Of a stretch of 64,000 nucleotides of DNA, positions 25,884 to 33,458 are shown piece by piece (the stretch's first letter is position 1; each line of letters begins with the position of its first letter). Both the position numbers and the translations under genes were made by a program. Source of the DNA: JACCVL01 sp963704295. GTDB taxonomy: Bacteria; Actinomycetota; Actinomycetes; Propionibacteriales; Nocardioidaceae. Under the pieces are notes generated by a model that had not been told where the DNA came from, ran no database searches, and worked only from the letters and a program-made list of their open reading frames with translations. The stretch is from positions 1,860,001 to 1,924,000 of the forward strand of contig OY969884.1 in assembly GCA_963704295.1 (NCBI GenBank). The letters run 5' to 3'.

Positions 25884-25937
25884 CCACGATCCGCGACTTT
25901 TGCAGGGCTAGCTGCCTGCAAAAGTCGCGGATCGTGG
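25884..25937. terminator. Perfect inverted pair of the 22-bp element, probable bidirectional terminator
   Basis: The element is present in reverse at 25884-25905 and forward at 25916-25937, giving a 22-bp perfect stem with a 10-nt loop (GGCTAGCTGC). It lies between the convergent protease (ends 25859) and otsA (ends 25982) genes. The stem has T-rich/A-rich arms (CTTTTGCAG / CTGCAAAAG), and it could terminate both transcripts. No classical U-tract follows. Confidence 0.6.
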
Positions 25938-25946
25938 CGGTGGGGG

Positions 25947-25968
25947 CTGCAAAAGTCGCGGATCGTGG
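25947..25968 (+). repeat. Dispersed 22-bp element, third copy at this locus
   Basis: CTGCAAAAGTCGCGGATC followed by GTGG, 9 bp after the previous forward copy; it ends 14 bp short of the otsA stop. Spacers between copies are G-rich. Confidence 0.85.
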
Positions 25969-25981
25969 GGGGAGGGGGCGG

Positions 25982-27397
25982 TCAGGTGCGGAGGGCGTCG
26001 AGGAAGGCGTCGGCCCACTTGTTGATGTCGTTGTCCTGCACCTGCCTGCGCATCGCCCGCATCCGGCGGGTGAGCTCGCGCCGGTCCGAGCGCATCGCGG
26101 CGAGCATCCCGGCCTTCAGCCCGTTGATGTCGTACGGGTTCACCTGGTAGGCGGTCTTGAGCTCGGCGGCCGCGCCGGCGAACTCGCTGAGCACCAGCGC
26201 ACCCTCGTCGTCGTAGCGGCAGGCGACGAACTCCTTGGCGACCAGGTTCATGCCGTCGCGGAGCGGGGTCACCACCATCACGTCGGCGGCCCGGTAGAGC
26301 GCCACCATCTCCTCCCGCGGGTACGAGGAGTGCAGGTACGTCAGCGGCTGCGGGCCGATCCGGCCTAGGTCGCCGTTGATCCGGCCGACCAGCCGGTCGA
26401 TGTCGTCGCGCAGCACGCGGTACTGCTCGACTCGCTCCCGCGACGGGGTGGCCACCTGGACGAACACGGCGTCGTCGATGTCGATGATCCCGTCCTCGAC
26501 CAGCTCGCCGAACGCCCGCAGCCGCTGCCGCAGCCCCTTGGTGTAGTCGAGCCGGTCCACCCCGAGCAGCAGATGCCGCGGGTTGCCGAGGTCGCTGCGG
26601 ATCTCGGCGGCCCGCTTCTCGGTCTCCGGCCGCCGCGCCAGCTCCTCGAACCCGGCCGTGTCGATGGAGATGGGGAAGGAGCGTGCCCGGACGGTCCGGC
26701 CCTCCGGGTGCTGCACTGCGTCCCGGTGCGTCTTGTAGCCCACCTGGTTCCGGACCAGCCGGACGAAGTTGGCCGCCGCGCCGGGGAGCTGGAAGCCGAC
26801 CAGGTCGGCGCCGAGCAGCCCCTCGAGCAGCTGCCGCCGCCACGGGATCTGACTGAAGAGCTCGGGTGGCGGGAACGGGATGTGCAGGAAGAAGCCGATC
26901 CGGAGGTCGGGACGGGCCCGGCGCAGCATCGCCGGCACCAGCTGCAGCTGGTAGTCCTGCACCCAGACGGCGGCCCCCTCGGCGGCGACGTCGGCTGCCC
27001 GGTCGGCGAAGCGCTGGTTGACCGTGACGTAGGCGTCCCACCAGGTCCGGTGGAACTCGGGGGGCGCGACAACGTCGTGGTACAGCGGCCACAAGGTGCC
27101 GTTCGAGAACCCCTCGTAGTAGTTCTCGACCTCCGGGGCGGTGAGTGGCACCGGCACCAGCGCCAGGCCGTGGTGGTCGAACGGCTCGAGCGTCTCGTCC
27201 GGGGAGCCGTGCCAGCCGATCCAGGCGCCGTCGTTGTCCCGCATGACGGGCTCCAGAGCGGTCACCAGCCCGCCGGGGGACGAGCGCCACGCGGTCGTAC
27301 CGTCCGGTTCGACCACCTGGTCGACCGGCAGCCGGTTGGCGACGACGATCAGGTCGGCCTTCGGCATCGGCGGCTTGCTGCGGCGGGAGGGGGACAT
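25982..27397 (-). CDS. otsA: Alpha,alpha-trehalose-phosphate synthase (UDP/GDP-glucose type)
   Basis: A 471-residue GT20 glycosyltransferase making trehalose 6-phosphate. Family motifs: IVVANRLPVDQ near the start, GLVTALEPV, WIGWHG, VWVQDYQLQLVP, GFFLHIPFPPPELF, LGVDRLDYTKGLRQRL and the donor-site region VVTPLRDGMNLVAKEFVA. ATG 27397 follows TAAGGT (27405-27410) by 7 nt, a likely leaderless promoter; MPKADLIV at residue 11 is an alternative. The phosphatase gene otsB lies about 2.2 kb away on the opposite strand, so the pathway is genomically close but not an operon. Confidence 0.95.
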   Translation of the reverse strand: MSPSRRSKPPMPKADLIVVANRLPVDQVVEPDGTTAWRSSPGGLVTALEPVMRDNDGAWIGWHGSPDETLEPFDHHGLALVPVPLTAPEVENYYEGFSNGTLWPLYHDVVAPPEFHRTWWDAYVTVNQRFADRAADVAAEGAAVWVQDYQLQLVPAMLRRARPDLRIGFFLHIPFPPPELFSQIPWRRQLLEGLLGADLVGFQLPGAAANFVRLVRNQVGYKTHRDAVQHPEGRTVRARSFPISIDTAGFEELARRPETEKRAAEIRSDLGNPRHLLLGVDRLDYTKGLRQRLRAFGELVEDGIIDIDDAVFVQVATPSRERVEQYRVLRDDIDRLVGRINGDLGRIGPQPLTYLHSSYPREEMVALYRAADVMVVTPLRDGMNLVAKEFVACRYDDEGALVLSEFAGAAAELKTAYQVNPYDINGLKAGMLAAMRSDRRELTRRMRAMRRQVQDNDINKWADAFLDALRT

Positions 27398-27469
27398 CGG
27401 CTCGACCTTACCGACGTATGACCGCCGTGCAGGTTGACGGCGGGCATCCAGACAGCCGCCGACGCCCGA

Positions 27470-28492
27470 TCAGCGATCGGTGTCGTCCACCGCGAGCCGC
27501 ACCCCGCACGCCCGGCGAGCGCGGTCGAGGACTCGGGCGACCCGCCGCGTCTCGTCCAGCGGCAGCAGCGGGCTCTCGGTCTCGCCGGCCCGGACGCAGC
27601 GGACCACCTCGATCGCCTCGTGGGCGAGTCCGGAGCCGGTCAGCGGCTCGGCGATCGTCTCACCCTCGACCGCCGGCCAGCCCGGGCCGAAGCGCGTGAC
27701 CGATGGCGGGGCGTGCAGCCGCGGTGCCACCTCGATCCGGCCGCTGCTGCCGGCGACCGTGGCCGTGCAGTCGGTCCACCCCCGCTGAGAGCAGGACAGC
27801 GTCGCCACCGCCCCCGAGGCGTAGGTGAGCACCAGTCCGGCCGAGTCGTCCACCCCGCGCTCGTCCAGGACGGCCGCGCCGGTCACGGTGTCCGGCTCAC
27901 CGAGCAGCCAGCTGGCCAGGGCGACCGGGTAGATGCCCACATCCAGCAGCGCGCTGGCCCCGAGGACCGGGTCCCGCAACCGACTGGTCGGATCCGGTGG
28001 TGCGACGAAGCCGAGGTCGGCGCGCAGGCCGGTGATGTCGCCGACCCAGCCGTCCTGGACGGCGGCGACCATCCGGAGCAGGGTCGGGTTGCAGCGCATC
28101 CACATCGCCTCGGCGAGGAACAGGCCGGCAGCCCTGGCCGCGGCGACCATCCGGTCGGTTTGGAGCGCGGTGAGCCCGAGCGGCTTCTCACAGAGCACCG
28201 CCTTGCCGGCCCCGAGGGCGGCCAGGACGTTCTCCTCGTGCAGCGCATGTGGCGTCGCGACGTACACCACGTCGACCGCCGGGTCCGCGAGAACGGCGTC
28301 GTACGAGTCGTGGGCCGTCGCGACGCCGTGCCGGTCGGCGAACGCGCGGGCTCGCTCGCCGCTGCGGGAGCCGATCGCTGTCACCCGGGCGGCCGGCACA
28401 TGCGCCAGGTCGGCGGCGAACGCGGTCGCGATGCCGCCGGTCGCGAGGATGCCGAATCCGACGGCATCGGGACGGGTCTCGGCAACGGGCAC
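27470..28492 (-). CDS. Gfo/Idh/MocA family oxidoreductase
   Basis: A 340-residue NAD(P)-dependent oxidoreductase. An N-terminal Rossmann fold has GFGILATGGIA, then VDVVYVATPHALH and the catalytic EKPLGLTALQ (Lys of the EKP motif). The C-terminal alpha/beta domain includes GASALLDVGIYPV. Substrates are usually sugars, inositols or dihydrodiols, and none can be chosen here. The GTG at 28492 is favoured over a codon 102 bp upstream because CAGAGT (28499-28504) lies exactly 6 nt before it and the Rossmann fold begins soon after. It sits between otsA and the divergent DUF3263 gene. Confidence 0.9.
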   Translation of the reverse strand: MPVAETRPDAVGFGILATGGIATAFAADLAHVPAARVTAIGSRSGERARAFADRHGVATAHDSYDAVLADPAVDVVYVATPHALHEENVLAALGAGKAVLCEKPLGLTALQTDRMVAAARAAGLFLAEAMWMRCNPTLLRMVAAVQDGWVGDITGLRADLGFVAPPDPTSRLRDPVLGASALLDVGIYPVALASWLLGEPDTVTGAAVLDERGVDDSAGLVLTYASGAVATLSCSQRGWTDCTATVAGSSGRIEVAPRLHAPPSVTRFGPGWPAVEGETIAEPLTGSGLAHEAIEVVRCVRAGETESPLLPLDETRRVARVLDRARRACGVRLAVDDTDR

Positions 28493-28587
28493 GCTCGCAC
28501 TCTGCCGCAGCCGACGTCGCCGGGCACGGGGGAGGACGGCTGCGGTGTGCCGGTCCCGGACAGCGGCGCGACTCGCGGGCCGGGCGA

Positions 28588-28617
28588 ATGACACCGTTGT
28601 GGTTCGTCGCCTACGAT
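28588..28617 (+). promoter_or_regulatory. Promoter of DUF3263 gene
   Basis: ATGACA (28588-28593) and TACGAT (28612-28617) are separated by an 18-bp spacer, a good housekeeping-sigma match. Initiation near 28624 leaves a 30-nt leader to the ATG at 28654, which decides that start over the ATG at 28588. Confidence 0.6.
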
Positions 28618-28653
28618 GAGCTCGGCCCGACCACGACCCCGGGAGCGCATTTC

Positions 28654-28953
28654 ATGGACGCCGCCGATGTGGTGACCTCCGGCTCCGCCGCCCAGGCTGC
28701 CGGCGAGCTGTCCGAGCGCGACCGCGCGATCCTCGCCTTCGAAAGGCAGTGGTGGCAGTTCGCCGGCGCCAAGGAACAAGCGGTCCGGGAACGGTTCGGC
28801 ATGTCGGCCACTCGTTACTACCAGGTGCTGAACGCCCTGATCGACGCCCCTGCCGCCCTGGCCTACGACCCGCTCCTGGTCAAGCGGTTGCGCCGACTGC
28901 GGCAGGCTCGGCAGCGGGCCCGGTCGGCGCGTCGGTTGGGCATGGAGCCGTGA
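28654..28953 (+). CDS. DUF3263 domain protein
   Basis: A 99-residue actinobacterial DUF3263 protein. The conserved core LSERDRAILAFERQWWQFAG, then REERFG-like VRERFGMSATRYYQVLNALID, resembles a helix-turn-helix and ends in an Arg-rich tail (RRLRRLRQARQRARSARR) suited to nucleic-acid binding. GGGAG lies about 10 nt before the ATG. It is followed 4 bp later by the LytR_C gene; this pair is commonly conserved in actinobacteria. A DNA-binding regulatory role is inferred from composition, not shown. Confidence 0.85.
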   Translation: MDAADVVTSGSAAQAAGELSERDRAILAFERQWWQFAGAKEQAVRERFGMSATRYYQVLNALIDAPAALAYDPLLVKRLRRLRQARQRARSARRLGMEP

Positions 28954-28957
28954 GTCG

Positions 28958-29509
28958 ATGACGCGTCGAGACGAGCGCGGGTTGGTGCTGCCGAGCTGGG
29001 CAGTCGCAGTCAGCGCCGCGGCGGTGGCACTGGCCCTGGTCGGCTTCGGTATCTCCGGCGAGCGCGACCCCGAGGTGACGGCTGCGGACGGGGCGGACCC
29101 GACGGCTCAGAGCGGGACGGAGCAGAGCGCCGGCGACAAGGACGGCGGCCAGCGGTCCGGCCAGGGCCGGCGGGGCGAGGGCGCCGGCTCCGGCGCGGAC
29201 AAGACCCGCGACAAGCAGCGGGCCCAGGAGCCGGTCGAGCGGCGCAGCGCCTACGTCGAGGTCTACAACAACTCCGGCATCACCGGTCTCGCGGGCGAGA
29301 CAACCGCCGCCCTGCAAGACATGGGCTGGCAGGTCGTCGCCACCGACAACTGGTACGGCGAGATCCCCGCGGACACGGTCTACCGGCCCGCCGGAATGGA
29401 GGGTCAGGCCAAGCTGCTGGCCGACGACCTCGGGATCGAGCGGGTGATGCCGGCGGTCGCGCCGATGAGCTTCGATGGGCTGACCGTGATCCTGACGGGG
29501 ACCGGCTGA
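28958..29509 (+). CDS. LytR C-terminal domain membrane protein
   Basis: A 183-residue protein. It has a short cytoplasmic start, one transmembrane helix (about 12-34), a Gly/Gln/Asp/Lys-rich extracytoplasmic linker (about 40-95) and a LytR_C domain (PF13399) from YVEVYNNSGITGLA to the end. The domain also occurs at the end of LCP cell-wall ligases but here stands alone, as in many actinobacteria. A role in the cell envelope is inferred. It is probably co-transcribed with the DUF3263 gene. Confidence 0.85.
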   Translation: MTRRDERGLVLPSWAVAVSAAAVALALVGFGISGERDPEVTAADGADPTAQSGTEQSAGDKDGGQRSGQGRRGEGAGSGADKTRDKQRAQEPVERRSAYVEVYNNSGITGLAGETTAALQDMGWQVVATDNWYGEIPADTVYRPAGMEGQAKLLADDLGIERVMPAVAPMSFDGLTVILTGTG

Positions 29510-29572
29510 TCTGCTCCCGGGTGCTTCCGCGGCCGGACCGGTGGGGCCGGACGGGACCGGCCGGCCGCGTCG

Positions 29573-29578
29573 TACCGT
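29573..29578 (+). promoter_or_regulatory. -10 hexamer of leaderless otsB transcript
   Basis: TACCGT is followed by 7 nt and the ATG at 29586; there is no ribosome-binding site. Confidence 0.5.
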
Positions 29579-29585
29579 CAGGGCC

Positions 29586-30470
29586 ATGAGCGTGCACCAG
29601 CCCGGCACCGCGGCCGGACGGACAGGTCTCGACCGGCTGTTGGCCACGCCTGCCCGAACGCTGCTCGCCAGCGACTACGACGGCACGCTCGCCCCAATCG
29701 TCGATGACCCCGGCGCGGCCTACGCCGCACCCGGCGCGGTCGCGGCACTCGGCCGGCTGGCCCGCCGGTTGGCCGGCGTGGCTGTGGTGACCGGTCGCCC
29801 GGTGCAGGAGGCGCTACGGCTCGGTGGCCTTGCCGGTGCCGAGGGACTCGACGCCCTGCACATCCTCGGTCAGTACGGCGTGGAGCGGTGGGACGCGGGC
29901 AGTGGCGAGGTGACCGCGCCCGCGATGCACCCCGGGGTGGACGCGGCGCGAGGGGCTCTCCCCGACCTGCTCGCCGGGCACGGCCTGTCCGAGGTGCACG
30001 TCGAGGACAAGGGCCGCGCCCTGGCGCTGCACGTGCGGCGGCTGCCCGACCCGGACCGGGCGCTCGACCGGCTCCGCGTCCCGGTGCAGGACCTGGCTGA
30101 CCGGAACGACCTGGCGGTCGAGCCGGGCAAGCTGGTCCTGGAGCTACGCGCACCCGGCATGGACAAGGGGGCGGCGATCGAGCAGCTGCTGGAGGGGACC
30201 GCCATCGACACCGTGGTGTACGTGGGTGACGACCTCGGCGACCTCGCCGCCTTCGACGCCGTGGACCGGTTGCGCGCCATCGGGGGGGCCGGCCTGCTGG
30301 TCTGCGTACAGTCGACGGACGCTGCCGAACGGACCGACCTGGAGGACCGCGCCGACCTGCTGCTGGAGTCCCCGGCCGCCCTGGTGAGCTGGCTCGATGC
30401 GCTGGCCGACACCCTCGACGAGGCCGTCGACCCGGCCGCCGATCCGGCGCCGGGTGAGGACGGCCGGTGA
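29586..30470 (+). CDS. otsB: Trehalose-6-phosphate phosphatase
   Basis: A 294-residue HAD-superfamily phosphatase that dephosphorylates trehalose 6-phosphate. Motif I is SDYDGTLAPI (nucleophile and acid Asp), motif II VVTGRP, a Lys in the DKG segment (GMDKGAAI) and motif IV GDDLGDLAAF. The family cap-domain stretch HILGQYGVERW is present. The acidic C-terminal tail (DPAADPAPGEDG) is not conserved. Together with otsA at 26-27.4 kb it completes the OtsAB pathway. Confidence 0.94.
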   Translation: MSVHQPGTAAGRTGLDRLLATPARTLLASDYDGTLAPIVDDPGAAYAAPGAVAALGRLARRLAGVAVVTGRPVQEALRLGGLAGAEGLDALHILGQYGVERWDAGSGEVTAPAMHPGVDAARGALPDLLAGHGLSEVHVEDKGRALALHVRRLPDPDRALDRLRVPVQDLADRNDLAVEPGKLVLELRAPGMDKGAAIEQLLEGTAIDTVVYVGDDLGDLAAFDAVDRLRAIGGAGLLVCVQSTDAAERTDLEDRADLLLESPAALVSWLDALADTLDEAVDPAADPAPGEDGR

Positions 30471-30500
30471 CCGACCGGGAGCCGATGCCCTGACCGACAG

Positions 30501-30517
30501 GTGAGACACTGTCTCAC
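30501..30517. promoter_or_regulatory. Perfect 17-bp palindrome GTGAGACACTGTCTCAC
   Basis: Two 8-bp arms around a single central C, with no mismatch. It lies between otsB and the riboswitch, about 40 bp upstream of the putative -10 (30556). It has the size and symmetry of a TetR- or similar dimer operator. No regulator gene is adjacent. Confidence 0.55.
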
Positions 30518-30555
30518 TTGGCGGATGGTCGACGCCGTGCGGCCACCCTCGCCCG

Positions 30556-30561
30556 TACGGT
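30556..30561 (+). promoter_or_regulatory. Putative -10 of the riboswitch/thrC transcript
   Basis: TACGGT, with predicted initiation around 30568, exactly where the riboswitch P1 stem starts. No clear -35. Confidence 0.4.
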
Positions 30562-30567
30562 GGTGCG

Positions 30568-30713
30568 AGCTCATCCAGAGGGGCAGAGGGACCGGCCCGA
30601 CGAAGCCCCGGCAACCGCACAGCGTGCCCCCGGCCCAGCCTGTCTGGGGCCAGGCTCGCTGCCACGGTGCCAACTCCGTCCCGCGGCGAACGCCGACGCG
30701 GGGAAGATGAGAA
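30568..30713 (+). ncRNA. SAM-I (S-box) riboswitch
   Basis: Conserved SAM-I core elements appear in order: P1 5' strand CTCATC (30570-30575); CAGAGGGGCAGAGGGAC; GGCCCGACGAAGCCCCGG then CAACC (kink-turn/P2 side); the P3 stem region; GTGCCAACTCC (about 30667); a GC-rich P4; and P1 3' strand GATGAG (30706-30711). The ribosome-binding site GAAGGAG (30711-30717) begins at the end of P1, and no U-tract follows, so control is probably at translation: SAM-stabilised P1 would hold the site closed. It leads into the threonine synthase gene, an unusual target for this class, which mostly controls methionine and cysteine genes. Confidence 0.92.
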
Positions 30714-30721
30714 GGAGCCTC

Positions 30722-32026
30722 GTGCGCACCCTCACCGCCGACCCGCCCGCCCCACGCCCTGCCTCGCTCGCGCCGTCCGACCACCAGGTGCGGGCCGGCG
30801 CGTTCGGGAACGCGGTCGAGCTGACCTGTCGCGCCTGTGGTGCGTCCCGCCCGCTCGGGGCCGAGTACGCCTGCCCCGAGTGCTTCGGTCCGTTGGAGGT
30901 CGGCTACGACCCCGACGCCCGGGTGACCCGGGAGCAGATCGGGGCCGGGCCGCTGAACCTGTGGCGCTACCACCAGCTGCTCCCGGTGCCGGCCGACGTC
31001 GCGACCCTCCCCGGCACCGACCCCGGGCTCACCCGGCTGGTCCGGGCGCACCACCTCGGCCGCGAGCTCGGGATGCGCCGGCTGTGGGTCAAGGACGACT
31101 CGGGCAACCCGACGCACTCGTTCAAGGACCGGGTGGTCGCGGTCGCGCTGACCGCCGCCCGCGAGCTCGGCTTCACCGTGCTGGCCTGCCCCTCGACCGG
31201 CAACCTCGCGAACGCGGTGGCCGCCGCCGCGGCCCGAGCCGGGATCCGCAGCGTGGTGCTGATCCCGCGCGACCTGGAGCGGGCGAAGGTCCTCACCACG
31301 GCCGTTTACGGCGGCACGCTGGTCGCCGTCGACGGGACGTACGACGACGTGAACCGGTTGGCGACCCAGATCGCCGCCGAGCAGGAGGACTGGGCCTTCG
31401 TCAACGTCAACGTCCGGCCCTACTACGCCGAGGGGTCCAAGACCCTGGCCTTCGAGATCGCCGAGCAGCTGGGCTGGCGGGTGCCCCGGCAGGTGGTGGT
31501 GCCGGTCGCGTCCGGGTCGCAGCTCACGAAGGTCGACAAGGGACTGCGCGAGCTGGCCGACCGGGGTCTGGTCGAGCCCGCCCCGTACACGCTGTTCGGT
31601 GCCCAGGCGGAGGGCTGCGCGCCGGTGGCGGCGGCCTTCCGCGCCGGCCATGACGTGGTCCGGCCGGTGCGCCCCGACACGATCGCCAAGTCACTCGCGA
31701 TCGGCAACCCTGCCGACGGGCCGTACGCGCTGGACAGCGTCCGGCGGACCGGTGGGGCGGTGGAGGCGGTCGAGGACGAGGAGATCCGGGCCGGGATCGC
31801 CCTGCTGGCGCGTACGGAGGGGATCTTCGCCGAGACCGCCGGCGGGGTCACCGTGGCGACGCTGCGCAAGCTGCTCGTGGAGGGGCGGATCGACCCGGAC
31901 GCCGAGACCGTCCTGCTGAACACCGGCGACGGGCTCAAGACCCTCGACGCCGTGGGGGACCGGGTCGGGCCGACCGCGACGATCCCGGCCTCGTACGACG
32001 CGTTCGAGGCGGCCGGGCTGGCCTGA
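30722..32026 (+). CDS. thrC: Threonine synthase (riboswitch-controlled, zinc-ribbon type)
   Basis: A 434-residue fold-type II PLP enzyme converting O-phosphohomoserine to threonine. The N-terminus carries a zinc-ribbon-like quartet (Cys36, 39, 51, 54). PLP Lys135 lies in THSFKDR; the phosphate loop is STGNLANAVAAAA; a late LNTGDGLKT segment is typical of the family. GTG 30722 is fixed by GAAGGAG 4 nt upstream at the end of the riboswitch. Since methionine and threonine routes compete for phosphorylated homoserine, SAM control would couple the two. A specialised paralogue with a different beta- or gamma-replacement role cannot be excluded. Whether another thrC exists lies outside the window. 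Confidence 0.9.
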   Translation: MRTLTADPPAPRPASLAPSDHQVRAGAFGNAVELTCRACGASRPLGAEYACPECFGPLEVGYDPDARVTREQIGAGPLNLWRYHQLLPVPADVATLPGTDPGLTRLVRAHHLGRELGMRRLWVKDDSGNPTHSFKDRVVAVALTAARELGFTVLACPSTGNLANAVAAAAARAGIRSVVLIPRDLERAKVLTTAVYGGTLVAVDGTYDDVNRLATQIAAEQEDWAFVNVNVRPYYAEGSKTLAFEIAEQLGWRVPRQVVVPVASGSQLTKVDKGLRELADRGLVEPAPYTLFGAQAEGCAPVAAAFRAGHDVVRPVRPDTIAKSLAIGNPADGPYALDSVRRTGGAVEAVEDEEIRAGIALLARTEGIFAETAGGVTVATLRKLLVEGRIDPDAETVLLNTGDGLKTLDAVGDRVGPTATIPASYDAFEAAGLA

Positions 32027-32043
32027 GCCGGGCCCAGCCCGGC
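32012..32043 (+). terminator. Hairpin overlapping thrC stop codon
   Basis: GCCGGGCTGG pairs with CCAGCCCGGC across a 12-nt loop that contains the thrC stop. There is no U-tract. It may act bidirectionally between thrC and the convergent EAL gene. Confidence 0.4.
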
Positions 32044-32069
32044 GGGGACGGGTGCGGCTGCGGCTGCGG

Positions 32070-33152
32070 TCAGCGCAGCCGGTGCAGGGTCTCCTGGGCC
32101 GTCATCGCGAGGCTGTCCATCCAGGCGGTCGGGGTGCCGAGCAGGTATCCCTGCGCGCAGTCCACGCCGAGCGAGGCGATCGTGAACAGGTCGTCCTCGT
32201 CCTCGACTCCGTGCGCCACCACCCGGACGCCGAGCTCGTGGGCGTAGTCGACCAGCGCGCTCACGAGCCGCTGCCGGGAGGCGTCGAAGGACAGGCCGAG
32301 CAGCAGCGCCCGGTCGAGCTTGACCAGGTCCGGCCGCAGTTCGCGGAGCGAGTGCATGCTGGCCCAGCCGGCACCCAGGCCGTCGAGCGCCACCTGCGCT
32401 CCCATGTCCCGGCAGTGCGCACGCAGGCGCCGGAGCAGCTCCCGGTCCGGGCAGGTGTCGGTGGACAGCAGCTCGAAGCACAGCCGTTCGACGTCCAGGC
32501 CGCACTCTCGGGCCGCGGCCCAGGTCGGCGCCATGCAGAGCTCGGGCTCGTCGACGGCGCTCGGGGAGATGTTCAGGAACAGCATCTCCGGAGGCCTCAG
32601 CAACGGCGCTGCGTGCCGGATGGCGTCGGTGCGCGCCCGCTGGTCGAGCGCGAACAGCAGGCCGTGCGCCGCCGCCGCCTCCACGATGTCCCGCCCGGAG
32701 TGCAGCGTCCCGTCCACCGTCGCACGCACCAGCGCCTCACGGCCGATCACCCGCACGCTCTGGAGGTCCACGATCGGCTGGAACCAGGTGTCCATCTGCC
32801 GTCCCGCCAACAGCGGCGGTAGCCAGGCTGTCTCCAGCCGATGCCGCGCCGCGACCGCAGTCTCGATCCAGATCGGGCCGTCGCTGTCGTGGACGACCAT
32901 CACCTCGCTGGCCTCCGCGGCCGACATCGAGGGCAGCACCTGGTCGAGCACGTCGGACAGCTCATCCGACGGGACCCGGCCGGCCAGCCGCTCCTCCCCG
33001 AGCGCGAGGGTGAGCGCCGCCTGGACGTGTGGACGTGGGGAGTACAGCCGGACCGGACCGCGGCGGTTGGTCACCTCGGCGACCGCGCCGGCCTCGGTGA
33101 CGCCCCGGTCCGGGGGCATGACCTGGCCGAACCGGTCTGGTCGCTGTCGCAT
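32070..33152 (-). CDS. EAL domain protein, probably catalytically impaired
   Basis: A 360-residue protein: an uncharacterised N-terminal region (to about 115) and an EAL domain (about 120-345) of the cyclic-di-GMP phosphodiesterase family. Intact: GREALVR (139-143), Asn194 (LFLNIS), Glu227 (CFELLS), Lys278 (DLVKLDR) and QGYLLGTP. Altered: the DDFGTG metal motif reads DGLGAG (257-262), losing the second Asp, and AEGVE reads AHGVE (313-317), losing the first Glu. By analogy with RocR-type enzymes these changes should weaken or abolish hydrolysis, so a c-di-GMP sensor or degenerate role is inferred. AGGAGG precedes ATG 33152. It is divergent from groEL. Confidence 0.85.
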   Translation of the reverse strand: MRQRPDRFGQVMPPDRGVTEAGAVAEVTNRRGPVRLYSPRPHVQAALTLALGEERLAGRVPSDELSDVLDQVLPSMSAAEASEVMVVHDSDGPIWIETAVAARHRLETAWLPPLLAGRQMDTWFQPIVDLQSVRVIGREALVRATVDGTLHSGRDIVEAAAAHGLLFALDQRARTDAIRHAAPLLRPPEMLFLNISPSAVDEPELCMAPTWAAARECGLDVERLCFELLSTDTCPDRELLRRLRAHCRDMGAQVALDGLGAGWASMHSLRELRPDLVKLDRALLLGLSFDASRQRLVSALVDYAHELGVRVVAHGVEDEDDLFTIASLGVDCAQGYLLGTPTAWMDSLAMTAQETLHRLR

Positions 33153-33278
33153 CGGGTCGGGCCCTCCTCGCTGGTTCGAGCGGCCGTCCCGGAGGCGGAG
33201 CCCGCGACCACGGCACCCGGCGGAGCAGCCGGGACGACCGTACCCACTTTGACACCGGTTCGTGGCCGGAACGACGGG

Positions 33279-33305
33279 CTTGCACTCCCCGGGTCAGAGT
33301 GCTAA
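33279..33305. promoter_or_regulatory. CIRCE element 1 (HrcA operator) of groEL
   Basis: CTTGCACTC-N9-GAGTGCTAA; the right arm matches the CIRCE consensus 9 of 9, the left 7 of 9. It spans a TTGCAC -35 (33280-33285) and the spacer to a weak -10 (TAAACC, 33303-33308, 17-bp spacing), so HrcA would cover the promoter. Confidence 0.88.
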
Positions 33306-33313
33306 ACCTGACG

Positions 33314-33340
33314 CTGGCACTCTCGACGGGAGAGTGACAA
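33314..33340. promoter_or_regulatory. CIRCE element 2 (HrcA operator) of groEL
   Basis: CTGGCACTC-N9-GAGTGACAA; 7 of 9 matches in each arm with the diagnostic 9-bp spacer. Centred 35 bp downstream of element 1, in the transcribed leader. Confidence 0.78.
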
Positions 33341-33458
33341 CGAGATCGGCCTGACGAGGCCGTACGCCGACCGGGATGTGACCGGGCGGGGTGCGTCCGT
33401 CCGTCGCGGGCGTCGAGCCGGTCCGACCGACCGTCTACGCGTGAGGACTCGCGGACAC

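Noticed and set aside
33249..33254. TTGACA as the groEL -35
   Set aside because: No TANNNT hexamer at 16-19 bp downstream; the TTGCAC at 33280, within CIRCE 1, has better spacing.
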